Source: Methylorubrum rhodesianum (GTDB lineage Bacteria > Pseudomonadota > Alphaproteobacteria > Rhizobiales > Beijerinckiaceae). From it: a DNA stretch of 64,000 bases. Location of the stretch: assembly GCF_014199985.1 (NCBI RefSeq), contig NZ_JACHOS010000019.1, positions 1 through 64,000 of the forward strand. The letters run 5' to 3'. Shown one piece after another: positions 52,619 through 62,403 of this stretch. The first letter of the stretch is position 1. Every line of letters starts with the position of its first letter. The notes under the pieces are model-generated. The model was given only the letters and a program-made list of their open reading frames with translations, was not told the DNA's origin and did no database searches. Both the position numbers and the translations under genes were made by a program.

Positions 52619-52642
52619 TTTCTGTGTCGTTCGATACAGAAA
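52619..52642. promoter_or_regulatory. 24-base operator candidate in front of the SDR gene
   Basis: TTTCTGTGTCGT/TCGATACAGAAA: 10 of 12 positions pair across the centre. It overlaps the ribosome-binding region of the SDR gene (ATG at 52652) and lies 49 bases from the repressor ATG. Binding there would block the SDR gene, which fits a TetR-family repressor. Confidence 0.55.
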
Positions 52643-52651
52643 GATGAAGCG

Positions 52652-53392
52652 ATGAGTGAACTGGCAGGCAAGCGCGCCCTCGTCACCGGCGCCTCCCGCG
52701 GGATCGGGGCGGCCATCGCCCTGGCGCTGGCGGAGCGGGGCGCCGACGTGGCGATCACCTACGAGCGCTCGGCCGAGCGGGCCGCCGAGGTGGTGCGGGC
52801 GATCGAGGGACGGGGCCGGCGCGGCCTCGCCCTTCAGGCCGACAGCGCCGATGCGGCGGCGGTGAAGCGCTCGGTCGACGCGGCCGCCGGGGAACTCGGC
52901 GGCCTCGACATCCTCGTCAACAATGCCGGCATCGCCCGCGGCGGCCCGGTGGCGGAGATGGCGCTCGCCGACATCGACGCGCTTCTCGCCGTGAACGTCC
53001 GCTCCGTGGTGCTCGCCTCGCAGGCAGCGATCCCGCATCTCGGGGAGGGCGGACGGATCATCTCCATCGGCTCGTGCCTCGGCGAGCGGGTGCCGTTTCC
53101 CGGCGTGACGGTCTACTCGATGACGAAGTCCGCCCTGCTGTCGTTCACCCGCGGGCTGGCCCGCGAACTCGGGCCCCAGGGCATCACCGTGAACCTCGTG
53201 CAGCCGGGCTCGACCGATACCGACATGAACCCGTCCGACGGCGCGCAGTCGGACCTTCAGCGCTCCATGACCGCGCTCGGCCATTACGGCCGGCCGGAGG
53301 ATATCGCCGCCGCGGTCGCCTTCCTGGCAAGCCCCTCCGCGCGGCAGATCACCGGTACCACTCTCACGGTCGATGGCGGCGCGAACGCCTGA
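52652..53392 (+). CDS. Short-chain dehydrogenase/reductase, FabG-like
   Basis: 246 residues of the classical SDR family. NAD(P) loop GASRGIGAAI at about residues 13-22, NNAG in ILVNNAGIARGG, and the active-site Tyr-Lys in VYSMTKSALL (SIGSC supplies the Ser). The Arg in YERSAER suggests NADPH use. C-terminal RQITGTTLTVDGGANA is standard. FabG-like SDRs reduce 3-oxoacyl chains or many small ketones; pairing with a TetR regulator points to a detoxification or special substrate rather than fatty-acid synthesis. Confidence 0.88.
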   Translation: MSELAGKRALVTGASRGIGAAIALALAERGADVAITYERSAERAAEVVRAIEGRGRRGLALQADSADAAAVKRSVDAAAGELGGLDILVNNAGIARGGPVAEMALADIDALLAVNVRSVVLASQAAIPHLGEGGRIISIGSCLGERVPFPGVTVYSMTKSALLSFTRGLARELGPQGITVNLVQPGSTDTDMNPSDGAQSDLQRSMTALGHYGRPEDIAAAVAFLASPSARQITGTTLTVDGGANA

Positions 53393-53399
53393 TCGATGG

Positions 53400-53428
53400 C
53401 GGCGGCCCGGATGCGATCCGGGCCGCCG
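53400..53428. terminator. Bidirectional terminator between SDR and MFS genes
   Basis: Perfect 13-base stem with a GCG loop (arms 53400-53412 and 53416-53428), between two convergent stops at 53392 and 53432. T-runs are absent. Confidence 0.65.
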
Positions 53429-53431
53429 GTC

Positions 53432-54724
53432 TCAGCCGGAAACGCCGGCCCGGTAGAGGCGCCCGCGCTCGGTCCAGGCGACGGTGACGAGGGCCAGGCC
53501 GCCGAGGACGGCGTAGCCGTAGGCCACCGGCATCACCGTGCCGTCGAAGGCGTGCCCGATCAGGAAGCCGCAGAAGGCGCCCAGGATCGTGGTGTAGAAG
53601 CCGAGGAACGACGAGGCCGTGCCGGCGATCGCGCCCAGCGGCTGCAGCGCCAGGGCGTTGAAGTTCGGCAGGGCGAAGCTGATCAGGAACTGGTTGAGCG
53701 CCAGCACCGAGAGGAACAGCACCAGCGGCGGATGGCCCTGGTAGTGCAGGCCGATTCCGACCTGAACCAAGCCCACGGCGGTGAAGGCGGTGACGCCGGC
53801 ATGCGAGAGCGTGCGCATCCCGAGCCGGCGCACGAGCCGGGAATTGATCAGCGTCGCCGCGCCCATGGCACCCGCCACCACGCCGAAGGCGACGGGAAAC
53901 AGCCCGCCGAGATGGTAGAGCCCGGTGTCGAACACCTGCTGGGCCGAGCCGACATAGCCCATGATGCAGCCGGTCAGCAGGCCGAGGGCCGTGGCGTAGC
54001 CGATCGCCGCGCGGGTGCGCAGGACCGTCAGCAGCGCCTGCCCCGTTGCCGTGAGCGAGAGCGGACGGCGGTATTCCGGGTGCAGCGTCTCGGGCATCCG
54101 CAGGGCGAACCACAGCGTCAGCACGCCGCCGAGCGCCAGCATCGACACGAACACCCAGATCCACGAGCCGAGCAGCAGCATGGTCGCGCCGATCGCCGGC
54201 CCGAGCATCGGCACGATCAGGAACACCATCATGATGAGCGACATCACGCTCGCCATCTCGCGGCCCGAGAAGCGGTCGCGCACGATCGCGGTGGAGAGCA
54301 CGCGCCCGCCGGCCGCGCCCATGCCCTGGATGACGCGGGAGGCGAGCAGCCACTCGAAGCTCGGCGCCAGCATCGAGAGGATGCAGCCGGCGGTGTAGAT
54401 GCCGAGGCTGATCAGAAGCGTCGGCCGGCGGCCGAGTGCGTCCGAGACCGGCCCGTAGACGATCTGCGCCACACCGAAGCCGATCATGTAGACGTAGACG
54501 AGAAGCTGCAGGCTGTTGGGGTCGGCGACCGCGAACCGCTCCTGGATCAGCGGGAAGGCCGGCAGCAGGTTGTCGATCGACATGGCGGTGACCGCCATCA
54601 TCAGGGCGACGATGCCGACGAATTCGGCAAATCCCGGCCCGACCCACGGCGGCACACTCGGAGTTGCGCCCGGCGCGGCCTCGGAGACGGGGCTGCCGGG
54701 GGAGGGCCGGGGCGAGGGTTTCAC
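53432..54724 (-). CDS. Bcr/CflA-type drug efflux transporter
   Basis: 430 residues, 12 helices, with a Pro-rich N-terminus that may start later. MMAVTAMSIDNLLPAFPLI, VYVYMIGFGVAQIVYGPVSD and ALGRRPTLLISLGIY are characteristic of the Bcr/CflA subfamily (motif A is GPVSDALGRRP). It exports small hydrophobic drugs or metabolites in exchange for protons. Convergent with the SDR gene, it ends on the shared terminator. No regulator is adjacent except the TetR gene 2 kb away. Confidence 0.9.
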   Translation of the reverse strand: MKPSPRPSPGSPVSEAAPGATPSVPPWVGPGFAEFVGIVALMMAVTAMSIDNLLPAFPLIQERFAVADPNSLQLLVYVYMIGFGVAQIVYGPVSDALGRRPTLLISLGIYTAGCILSMLAPSFEWLLASRVIQGMGAAGGRVLSTAIVRDRFSGREMASVMSLIMMVFLIVPMLGPAIGATMLLLGSWIWVFVSMLALGGVLTLWFALRMPETLHPEYRRPLSLTATGQALLTVLRTRAAIGYATALGLLTGCIMGYVGSAQQVFDTGLYHLGGLFPVAFGVVAGAMGAATLINSRLVRRLGMRTLSHAGVTAFTAVGLVQVGIGLHYQGHPPLVLFLSVLALNQFLISFALPNFNALALQPLGAIAGTASSFLGFYTTILGAFCGFLIGHAFDGTVMPVAYGYAVLGGLALVTVAWTERGRLYRAGVSG

Positions 54725-54811
54725 GGTCGGGAATGCTCTCAGGATCGGTGCCGGCCGGGCTCGGATGCCGGTGTCTTCAACGGGCTGTCGTCAACGTTCA
54801 GGGACGGAGCA

Positions 54812-54841
54812 CTTTCCCTCTCCTGCCAGAGAGAGGGAAAG
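54812..54841. terminator. Hairpin between the MFS and secreted helical protein genes
   Basis: CTTTCCCTCTC (54812-54822) with GAGAGGGAAAG (54831-54841), 11-base perfect stem, 8-base loop. It lies 12 bases after the stop of the minus-strand secreted protein gene. It belongs to a set of CCCTCTC-type GC hairpins found in several gaps of this window. Confidence 0.6.
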
Positions 54842-54852
54842 AGCGGCCGCCT

Positions 54853-55446
54853 CTACTTCTTGTCCTCGCCGCCCATCGCCGCGCTGAGCCGCGCATAGTT
54901 CTTCGTCACCAGGGCGATGTTGCCTTGCGACGGCTTGGCCGGCTCGCCCGCCGCGAGCGCCTCCTTGATCTCCTTGACCGCCTCGGCCTTCTCCTTGGCG
55001 GGCATGCCCTTGTCGGCCTGGATTGCTGCGAGCTGCTTCTTCAGGAGCGGTGTCGGACCGACATAGCTCTTCGTCTCGGGATCGATCCCGCCGAGCACCG
55101 CATCGACGGTGTCGCTGGCATCCTGAAACTCCTCGAGGCTGGCGAATCCATTCCGCTTCACAATCGCCTCGGCCTGGCCCTGGGCCTGTTCCTCCGCCTT
55201 CGGATCGGGCTTGTCGGGCGCGCCGCCGGACAGCTTGGCGAGCTCGGGCTGCGCGGCGAGGAGGCCGTCGATCTGCACCTGCGTCAGCGCGATCTCCTTG
55301 CCCGGCTCCGGCGCGCCGGCGGGCACGCGGTCCTGCGGGGCGGCGGGGGGCTTGGCCTGCGCGAGCGCGGCCCCGGGAGCGAGCACGGCGCCTGCGAGGA
55401 GGGCGGAGAGGGAAGCGGCGCGAACGGCGCGCGAAAGCATCGTCAT
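54853..55446 (-). CDS. Secreted helical protein of unknown function
   Basis: 197 residues from the ATG at 55446, with another ATG two codons on. Signal peptide AASLSALLAGAVLAPGAALA. The mature part is Lys/Glu/Ala-rich and largely helical (ALTQVQIDGLLAAQPELAKL, GFASLEEFQDASDTVDAVLG, MPAKEKAEAVKEIKEALAAG), with the closing KNYARLSAAMGGED. No cysteine or metal motif. Similar small periplasmic helical proteins occur in Methylobacterium with no known role. It stands between the MFS exporter and a divergent serine hydrolase. Confidence 0.75.
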   Translation of the reverse strand: MTMLSRAVRAASLSALLAGAVLAPGAALAQAKPPAAPQDRVPAGAPEPGKEIALTQVQIDGLLAAQPELAKLSGGAPDKPDPKAEEQAQGQAEAIVKRNGFASLEEFQDASDTVDAVLGGIDPETKSYVGPTPLLKKQLAAIQADKGMPAKEKAEAVKEIKEALAAGEPAKPSQGNIALVTKNYARLSAAMGGEDKK

Positions 55447-55690
55447 GATCGTTTGCCTCTGATGTCTCGTCGGCTGCGCCCGGCACCGTTCCGCACAGCC
55501 TGATGCGGCTCCGGCCCCGGGCGGCGCGCTTCTCGCAACGGGTCGCGGCGAAACCGTGATCGCATGCCCGGCGCAGGCCCATGCACCGTGGCCGGGCCGG
55601 ACGCGCCACGCCCCGGCCGCAAAGGCCGCCTCTGCTCGCTGCCCCCGCCGACCGGAGGCCGACGGAAGGCCGAGAGGAGACAGGAGCCCC

Positions 55691-57523
55691 GTGAGCCAGA
55701 CCGCCCCGAAACCGGCCTGCCGGCGGCCCGGCGCCCGACCGCCCCGCGGGCCGTCCCGCCTCGCCGTTCTGATCGCCGCCCTGTTCGCCGCGCTCGCGCA
55801 CGGGGCCGCCGCTCCGGCGCGCGCCGAGGAGGACTTCGCCGAGCGGGCCCACGCCCTCGTCACGCCCTACATCGAGGCCGGCCTGTTCTCCGGTGTCATT
55901 CTCGTGGCCAAGGACGGTCAGCCGGTCTTCCGCCGCGCCTACGGCCTCGCCGACCGCGAATGGGAGATCCCCAACACGCCGCGCACCCATTTCCGCATCG
56001 GCTCGCTCACCAAGGCCTTCACCGCGGCGGCCGTCCTGAAGCTCGCGGAGGCCGGCCGGCTCGGCCTCGACGACCCGATCCGGCGCTGGGTCCCCTCCGT
56101 TCCGGAGGCCTGGGCCGGGATCAGCCTGCGGCACCTGCTCCAGCACCGCTCCGGCATCATCAACTTCACGGCGCTGCCGAACTACTACGACCAGATCGCG
56201 CGGGTCGATCACACGCCGGCGCAGATCGTGGCGCTGACGGCGGGCGATCCGCTGCTGTTCCCGCCGGGAGAGCGCTTCGAGTACAGCAACACCAACTACG
56301 TGCTGCTCGGCATGGTGATCGAGGCCGCCTCCGGCCGATCCTACGAAGCCTACTTGCGCGAAACGATCCTCGCGCCGCTGGGATTGAAGGAGACCGGTTA
56401 CGACGACCTGACGGTGATCCTGCCGCGGCGGGCGGCCGGCTACCGCCGCGGCCGGGCGCAGTGGCGCAACGCCGTGCCGATGGCGGCCAGTTCGGCCTTT
56501 GCCGCGGGAGCGCTCTACGCGACGGTCGACGACCTGCTCGCCTGGGACGAGGCACTCTCCGGCCCGCGTCTGCTGTCGGAGGCCTCGCGCGCGGCGATGT
56601 TCGACGACCGCGGCACCGGCTACAGCCTCGGCTGGTTCGTCGCCCGCGCCTTCGGCAAGCCCGGCGTGCCGGGGAGCGGCCACCGCGTCTTCGGCCATGC
56701 CGGGTCGATCCCCGGCTTCCTGTCGATCAACGACCTCTATCCCGACGATCGCCTGACCGTGATCGTGCTCTCGAACACCGAGACCGCCCCGGCCCAGAAG
56801 ATCGCCCGCGACCTCGCCGCGCTTCATCTCGGCCATTACGAGGCGCCGGAAGAGATCGTGCTGGAGGACGTGATCCTCGACCGTTATCCCGGCACCTACC
56901 GCCTCGGCCCGCGCGCCGTCCTCACCGTCGCCCGCGAGGGCAGGGGCCTGACGGCGCGGCTGGACGGGCCCGGCCTGCGCGAGCCGGCCTTTCCCTTCGT
57001 GCCCGAGAGCGACCGCACCTTCGTCAGCCCCGTCGCCGACATGCGGCTTACTTTCGAGACCGAGCCGGACGGCAGCCCCACCGGGGTGATCCTGCATCGC
57101 GAGCACCGCGACCGGACCGGGCCGCGGGTGAGCGAGGCGGAGGCGGGCGCCGTGCTCGCCCAGCCGCCGCGGGAGCACCGCGAGGTCGCCATCGATCGCT
57201 CCGGCCTGACGGCGCTCGCCGGCCGCTACGTCCTGTCGCCGGGTTTCGAGATCGCGGTCACCGTCGAGGACGGGCGGATCTTCGCGCAGGCGCCCCGGCA
57301 GCCGCGCAACGAACTCGTCCCCGAGGCCGAGCGCACCTTCTTCCTCCGCGCGGTCGATGCGCAGATCACCTTCACCGTCGACGAGGCGGGCCGCGTCACC
57401 GGCCTGATCCTGTACCAGAACGGCCTCGAAACCGATGCGCCCCGCCTCCCCGACGGAGGCGAGCCGACGATGCGCCTTGGACCAAGGGCGGGGTCGCCAC
57501 AGGATCCGAAAGGGTCTAACTGA
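55691..57523 (+). CDS. Secreted class C beta-lactamase-like serine hydrolase
   Basis: 610 residues from the GTG at 55691, with AGGAG four to five bases upstream; an earlier ATG adds 45 implausible residues. Signal: SRLAVLIAALFAALAHGAAA. The penicillin-binding fold has S105-L-T-K (GSLTKAF), Tyr198 in EYSNTNY and HAG with His336 (FGHAGSIPG), so all three class C motifs are present. Two C-terminal DUF3471-like repeats follow (about 395-475 and 500-580). Such proteins are mostly esterases or D-aminopeptidases in the periplasm. A spacer of about 200 bases separates it from the aldehyde dehydrogenase gene. Confidence 0.87.
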   Translation: MSQTAPKPACRRPGARPPRGPSRLAVLIAALFAALAHGAAAPARAEEDFAERAHALVTPYIEAGLFSGVILVAKDGQPVFRRAYGLADREWEIPNTPRTHFRIGSLTKAFTAAAVLKLAEAGRLGLDDPIRRWVPSVPEAWAGISLRHLLQHRSGIINFTALPNYYDQIARVDHTPAQIVALTAGDPLLFPPGERFEYSNTNYVLLGMVIEAASGRSYEAYLRETILAPLGLKETGYDDLTVILPRRAAGYRRGRAQWRNAVPMAASSAFAAGALYATVDDLLAWDEALSGPRLLSEASRAAMFDDRGTGYSLGWFVARAFGKPGVPGSGHRVFGHAGSIPGFLSINDLYPDDRLTVIVLSNTETAPAQKIARDLAALHLGHYEAPEEIVLEDVILDRYPGTYRLGPRAVLTVAREGRGLTARLDGPGLREPAFPFVPESDRTFVSPVADMRLTFETEPDGSPTGVILHREHRDRTGPRVSEAEAGAVLAQPPREHREVAIDRSGLTALAGRYVLSPGFEIAVTVEDGRIFAQAPRQPRNELVPEAERTFFLRAVDAQITFTVDEAGRVTGLILYQNGLETDAPRLPDGGEPTMRLGPRAGSPQDPKGSN

Positions 57524-57722
57524 TAGACCTGTCGCCGGTCGCATCGGCGGTGGCCTCGCCGCCCCCTGCGACCGCCGAAAACAGTTGCGACATCCATCAA
57601 GTCGGCGGCCGCCAGAAGCCGCGTTGGCCAAAAGTCCACCTTGATCAGACGGGGCCACTGCTCTTGTCTCCCGCCACAACGCGGAAGAGCGGTCGCCGAA
57701 CGAGCGCAATGGAGGAAACGCG

Positions 57723-59246
<1,524 letters not shown>

Positions 59247-59276
59247 GAGCCTCAAAGCGTTCGAGACCAACTTCAG

Positions 59277-59301
59277 CCCCGGCCGAAAGGCCGGGGTCTT
59301 T
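59277..59301 (+). terminator. Rho-independent terminator of the aldehyde dehydrogenase gene
   Basis: CCCCGGCC-GAAA-GGCCGGGG (59277-59284, 59289-59296), a GNRA tetraloop hairpin followed by TCTTTTG. A textbook terminator 30 bases after the stop. Confidence 0.9.
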
Positions 59302-59421
59302 TGTTGTCGGGGCCGCATCGGCGGCGCGGCATGCCCGGCATCGGGCGCCCGACTCACGGACCGCTCCCGATGCGGGAATGGACGGGCGCTTCAGCCCGCA
59401 CCGGCTCGGCCGGCAGACCGG

Positions 59422-60300
59422 TCAGGCCCCCCGCCAGGACTGCGCCGCCTCGGCCGCGAAATCGCGATAGCGGCGCGGGGAACGGCCGAGCAGGGCCGCG
59501 AAGCGTGCGACCTCGGCGGCGCTCGCCGAGGCGCCGTCCTCTTGGTAGCGGCGCATCATCACGCGCAGGTCGTAGGCGAGCCAGGCGGGAGCGAAGGCGC
59601 GCAGGCGGCCCTCCAGCCCGTCGAGGTCGTCGCCGCCGTAGCGCACGTCGCGGCCCAGCACCTCCGCCCAGACCGCGGCGATCATCGGACCGGTGAGGGC
59701 ATCCGGCCCGACGAGTTCGTAGGTCTCGGCCGGAAGTGGCGCGGGAGACCGATCGCGGCGCAGGAGTTCGCGGGCCGCGGCCTCGGCGATGTCGCGCGCG
59801 TCGACCATCGAGATCCCGCGCTCGCCGATCGGCGACCCATACAGGCCGGCGCCGAGGAGCGGATCCTTATGGGCGAGGTCGTTCTGCATGAAGTAGGCCG
59901 GCCGCAGCACCGTGGCCGGCAGATCGAGGGCCGCGATCATCCGCTCGACGGCGTGCTTGCCGGTGAAATGGGGCGCGTCGACATAGGCCTCGCCGCGGTA
60001 GACGGAGAGGTAGACGATGCCGCGGACACCCGCATCGCGGGCGAGGTTGAGGGCCGTGATCGCCTGCGTCAGCTCGTCCGGAACGTTGGCGACCAGCAGG
60101 AACAGGGTGTCGATGCCGACGAGCGCCGCGCGCAGGGCATCGATGTCGGTGAGGTCGCCGCGAACGGCCTCGACGCCGGCGGGGAAGCGTGCCGTGTCCG
60201 GCGAGCGGGTCAGGGCGCGGACGGAAGCGCCGGCCCCGGCGAGGTGATCGACGACGCTGGAGCCGATGCGGCCGGTGGCGCCTGTCACGAGGATAGTCAT
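59422..60300 (-). CDS. NmrA-like NAD(P)-binding protein
   Basis: 292 residues from the ATG at 60300 with GGAG eight bases upstream. Rossmann loop ILVTGATGRIGSSVVDHL, then the QOR2/YtfG-like YLSVYRGEAYVDAPHFTGKH and ATVLRPAYFMQNDL. Family members reduce quinones or act as NAD(P)H sensors; the Tyr-Lys pair of true SDRs is not clearly kept. Divergent from a LysR gene that probably controls it. Confidence 0.86.
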   Translation of the reverse strand: MTILVTGATGRIGSSVVDHLAGAGASVRALTRSPDTARFPAGVEAVRGDLTDIDALRAALVGIDTLFLLVANVPDELTQAITALNLARDAGVRGIVYLSVYRGEAYVDAPHFTGKHAVERMIAALDLPATVLRPAYFMQNDLAHKDPLLGAGLYGSPIGERGISMVDARDIAEAAARELLRRDRSPAPLPAETYELVGPDALTGPMIAAVWAEVLGRDVRYGGDDLDGLEGRLRAFAPAWLAYDLRVMMRRYQEDGASASAAEVARFAALLGRSPRRYRDFAAEAAQSWRGA

Positions 60301-60427
60301 GGTCGTTCTCCGGGTTGAAGCGGGGCGGTCCGCTGTGGGCCGCCGCCGATGACCGGAAAATGTGCCGTTCCCCTCCTGGGCCATAGACGGCAAGATCGGG
60401 ACTGGGTGTCTCGAAATTGGAACGGGC

Positions 60428-61330
60428 ATGGACCTCTCGGCGCTCTCGGACTTTCTTCTCGTCGCCAGCCACGGCGGGTTCGGCCGCGCCGCCCGGGCGA
60501 GCGGCCGGCCGAAGGCGACGCTGTCGCGCCGCGTCGCGGAGCTCGAGGCGAGCCTGGGCGCGCGGCTGATCGAGCGGGGCGAGCGCAGCCTGCGCCTGAC
60601 CGAGGCGGGGACCCTCCTGCACGCCCGCACCGGGCCGCTGCTCGGCGAGATTGCCGAGGCCGGCGCGGCGGTGCGTGGGGGCATGGACCGGCCGCGCGGG
60701 CGCCTGCGGGTGAGCGCGCCGCTGCTTCTCTCCGATACCGCGCTCGGTCGCATCGCCGCCCGCTTCGTGCGCGCCTATCCCGAGGTTGATCTGACGATCC
60801 GATCGGAGGACCGCCTCGTCGATCCGGTCGAGGAGGATTTCGACGTCGTCATCCGGGTGAATCCGAGGCCGGACGCGCGCCTAGTCGGGCGCTGCGTGCT
60901 GCGCGACGCGCCCTGGCTCGTAGCCGCAGGCGACGCAGTCCGCCCGGATCCGAGGGCAGATGGCGGGCCGCCCCCGCTCTCCTGCGTGGTGCGCGCGGAA
61001 CCGCGGCCGGGCGAGGTCTGGACCGTGCGCGACGGCTCCTCGCGCACCGCCTACGCGCCCGTGCCGGTTCTGCGGCTGTCCTCGCTGCCGATGCTGCGCG
61101 ACGCGGTCGTCGCGGGTGCCGGCGCCGCAGTGCTCCCGCGCTCCCTCGTCGGCGGCGACGTGGCGGCGGGCCGGCTGGCGCTGTGGGGTGGGCTCGAAGG
61201 ACCGCCGAACGAGGTCTGGGCGTTGCACACCTCGCGCCGGCTGGTCAGCCCGAAGGTGTCGGCCTTCGTATCGTATCTGGCGGAGGCGCTTCAGCCTTCC
61301 GAAGCGCCTCCCACCGCGCCCCGGACCTGA
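60428..61330 (+). CDS. LysR-type regulator beside the NmrA-like gene
   Basis: 300 residues from the ATG at 60428. The N-terminal winged HTH is DLSALSDFLLVASHGGFGRAAR to LSRRVAELEASLGARLIERG, the usual LysR start, and the effector domain follows (GRLRVSAPLLLSDTALGRIA). The divergent arrangement with 127 bases between starts is standard for LysR and target. The inducer is unknown but probably linked to a quinone or electrophile. Confidence 0.92.
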   Translation: MDLSALSDFLLVASHGGFGRAARASGRPKATLSRRVAELEASLGARLIERGERSLRLTEAGTLLHARTGPLLGEIAEAGAAVRGGMDRPRGRLRVSAPLLLSDTALGRIAARFVRAYPEVDLTIRSEDRLVDPVEEDFDVVIRVNPRPDARLVGRCVLRDAPWLVAAGDAVRPDPRADGGPPPLSCVVRAEPRPGEVWTVRDGSSRTAYAPVPVLRLSSLPMLRDAVVAGAGAAVLPRSLVGGDVAAGRLALWGGLEGPPNEVWALHTSRRLVSPKVSAFVSYLAEALQPSEAPPTAPRT

Positions 61331-61426
61331 TCCGAGCGATCCCTCCGAACTGCGGGTTCGGACCCCGCCCGGGCTCCGCGCGGGGCGTGACGATCCGGGT
61401 CGCCGCTTCGATTGCGTTTGGAAGGA

Positions 61427-62308
61427 TCAGGCCATTTCGGCCGGGGCCGCGATCCGGTCCAGCTCCGCCATCACCGCGTCCGGCAGGGTGAGATCGGCGG
61501 CGGCCAGGTTCTCGCGCAGATGCGCCACCGACGACGTGCCGGGGATCAGCAGGATGTTGGGCGCGCGGCGCAGGAGCCAGGCGAGCGCGACCTGCATCGG
61601 CGTGGCGCCGAGCCGCTCGGCGACTCCGGACAGCGTCGTCGATTGCAGCGGGCTGAAGCCTCCGAGCGGGAAGAACGGCACGTAGGCGATCCCCGCCGCC
61701 GCGAGGTCGTCGACGAGCCCGTCATCCGCCCGGTGTGCGAGGTTGTACGCGTTCTGGACGCAGACGATCTCCGCGATCCTCCGCCCCTCGGCCACCTGCC
61801 GCTGCGTCACGTTGCTGAGGCCGATCCGGCGCACCAGACCCTGGCGCTGGAGATCCGCCAGGACGGCGAGCGGCGCCTCGATGGAGCCCTCGGCCGGCCC
61901 CGACACGTCGAACATGATCCGCAGGTTGACGACATCGAGCGCGTCCAGGCCGAGATTGCGCAGGTTGTCGTGGACCGCCCGGGTGAGGTCCTCGGCCGAG
62001 AAGGCCGGGTTCCACGAGGCGTCCGATCCCCGCTTCGCACCCACCTTCGTGACGATGACGAGATCGTCCGGATAGGGGTGCAGAGCCTCGCGGATGATCT
62101 GGTTGGTGACGTGCGGGCCGTAGAAGTCGCTCGTGTCGATGTGGTTCACGCCCCGAGCCACCGCCTCGCGCAGCACCGCGACGGCGCCGTCCCGGTCCTT
62201 CGGCGGACCGAAGACGTGCGGCCCGGCGAGTTGCATCGCGCCGTAGCCCAGGCGCTTCACCGTGCGATCGCCCAAGGCGTAGGTGCCGGCTCGTTCGAGA
62301 TCGTTCAT
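61427..62308 (-). CDS. Aldo/keto reductase
   Basis: 293 residues, a TIM barrel. Asp and Tyr of the tetrad appear in HIDTSDFYGPH and Lys in VIVTKVGAKRG. At the position of the usual active-site His the sequence reads VVNLRIM, a substitution also found in a YdbC-like subgroup, so the enzyme may not need that residue. C-terminal IPGTSSVAHLREN is the cofactor phosphate-binding loop. Divergent from a second LysR gene. Confidence 0.9.
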   Translation of the reverse strand: MNDLERAGTYALGDRTVKRLGYGAMQLAGPHVFGPPKDRDGAVAVLREAVARGVNHIDTSDFYGPHVTNQIIREALHPYPDDLVIVTKVGAKRGSDASWNPAFSAEDLTRAVHDNLRNLGLDALDVVNLRIMFDVSGPAEGSIEAPLAVLADLQRQGLVRRIGLSNVTQRQVAEGRRIAEIVCVQNAYNLAHRADDGLVDDLAAAGIAYVPFFPLGGFSPLQSTTLSGVAERLGATPMQVALAWLLRRAPNILLIPGTSSVAHLRENLAAADLTLPDAVMAELDRIAAPAEMA

Positions 62309-62358
62309 CGGGGTCTCTCCTGTGTGACACCCGCGGCTCTAGACCCTGCCGGACCGCG

Positions 62359-62377
62359 CGATAATACGGATATATCG
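62359..62377. promoter_or_regulatory. LysR-box-like dyad between AKR and LysR genes
   Basis: CGATA (62359-62363) and TATCG (62373-62377), an AT-rich interrupted dyad in the 95-base divergent gap. Consistent with a LysR-type site, but short. Confidence 0.35.
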
Positions 62378-62403
62378 GCACGGGCTGTGCGGAAAAACGA
62401 ACA

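Noticed and set aside
61352..61368. tRNA T-arm look-alike (GCGGG TTCGGAC CCCGC)
   Set aside because: The loop lacks the invariant A at position 58 and no anticodon or acceptor stem can be folded around it. It lies between convergent genes and may only be a small hairpin.
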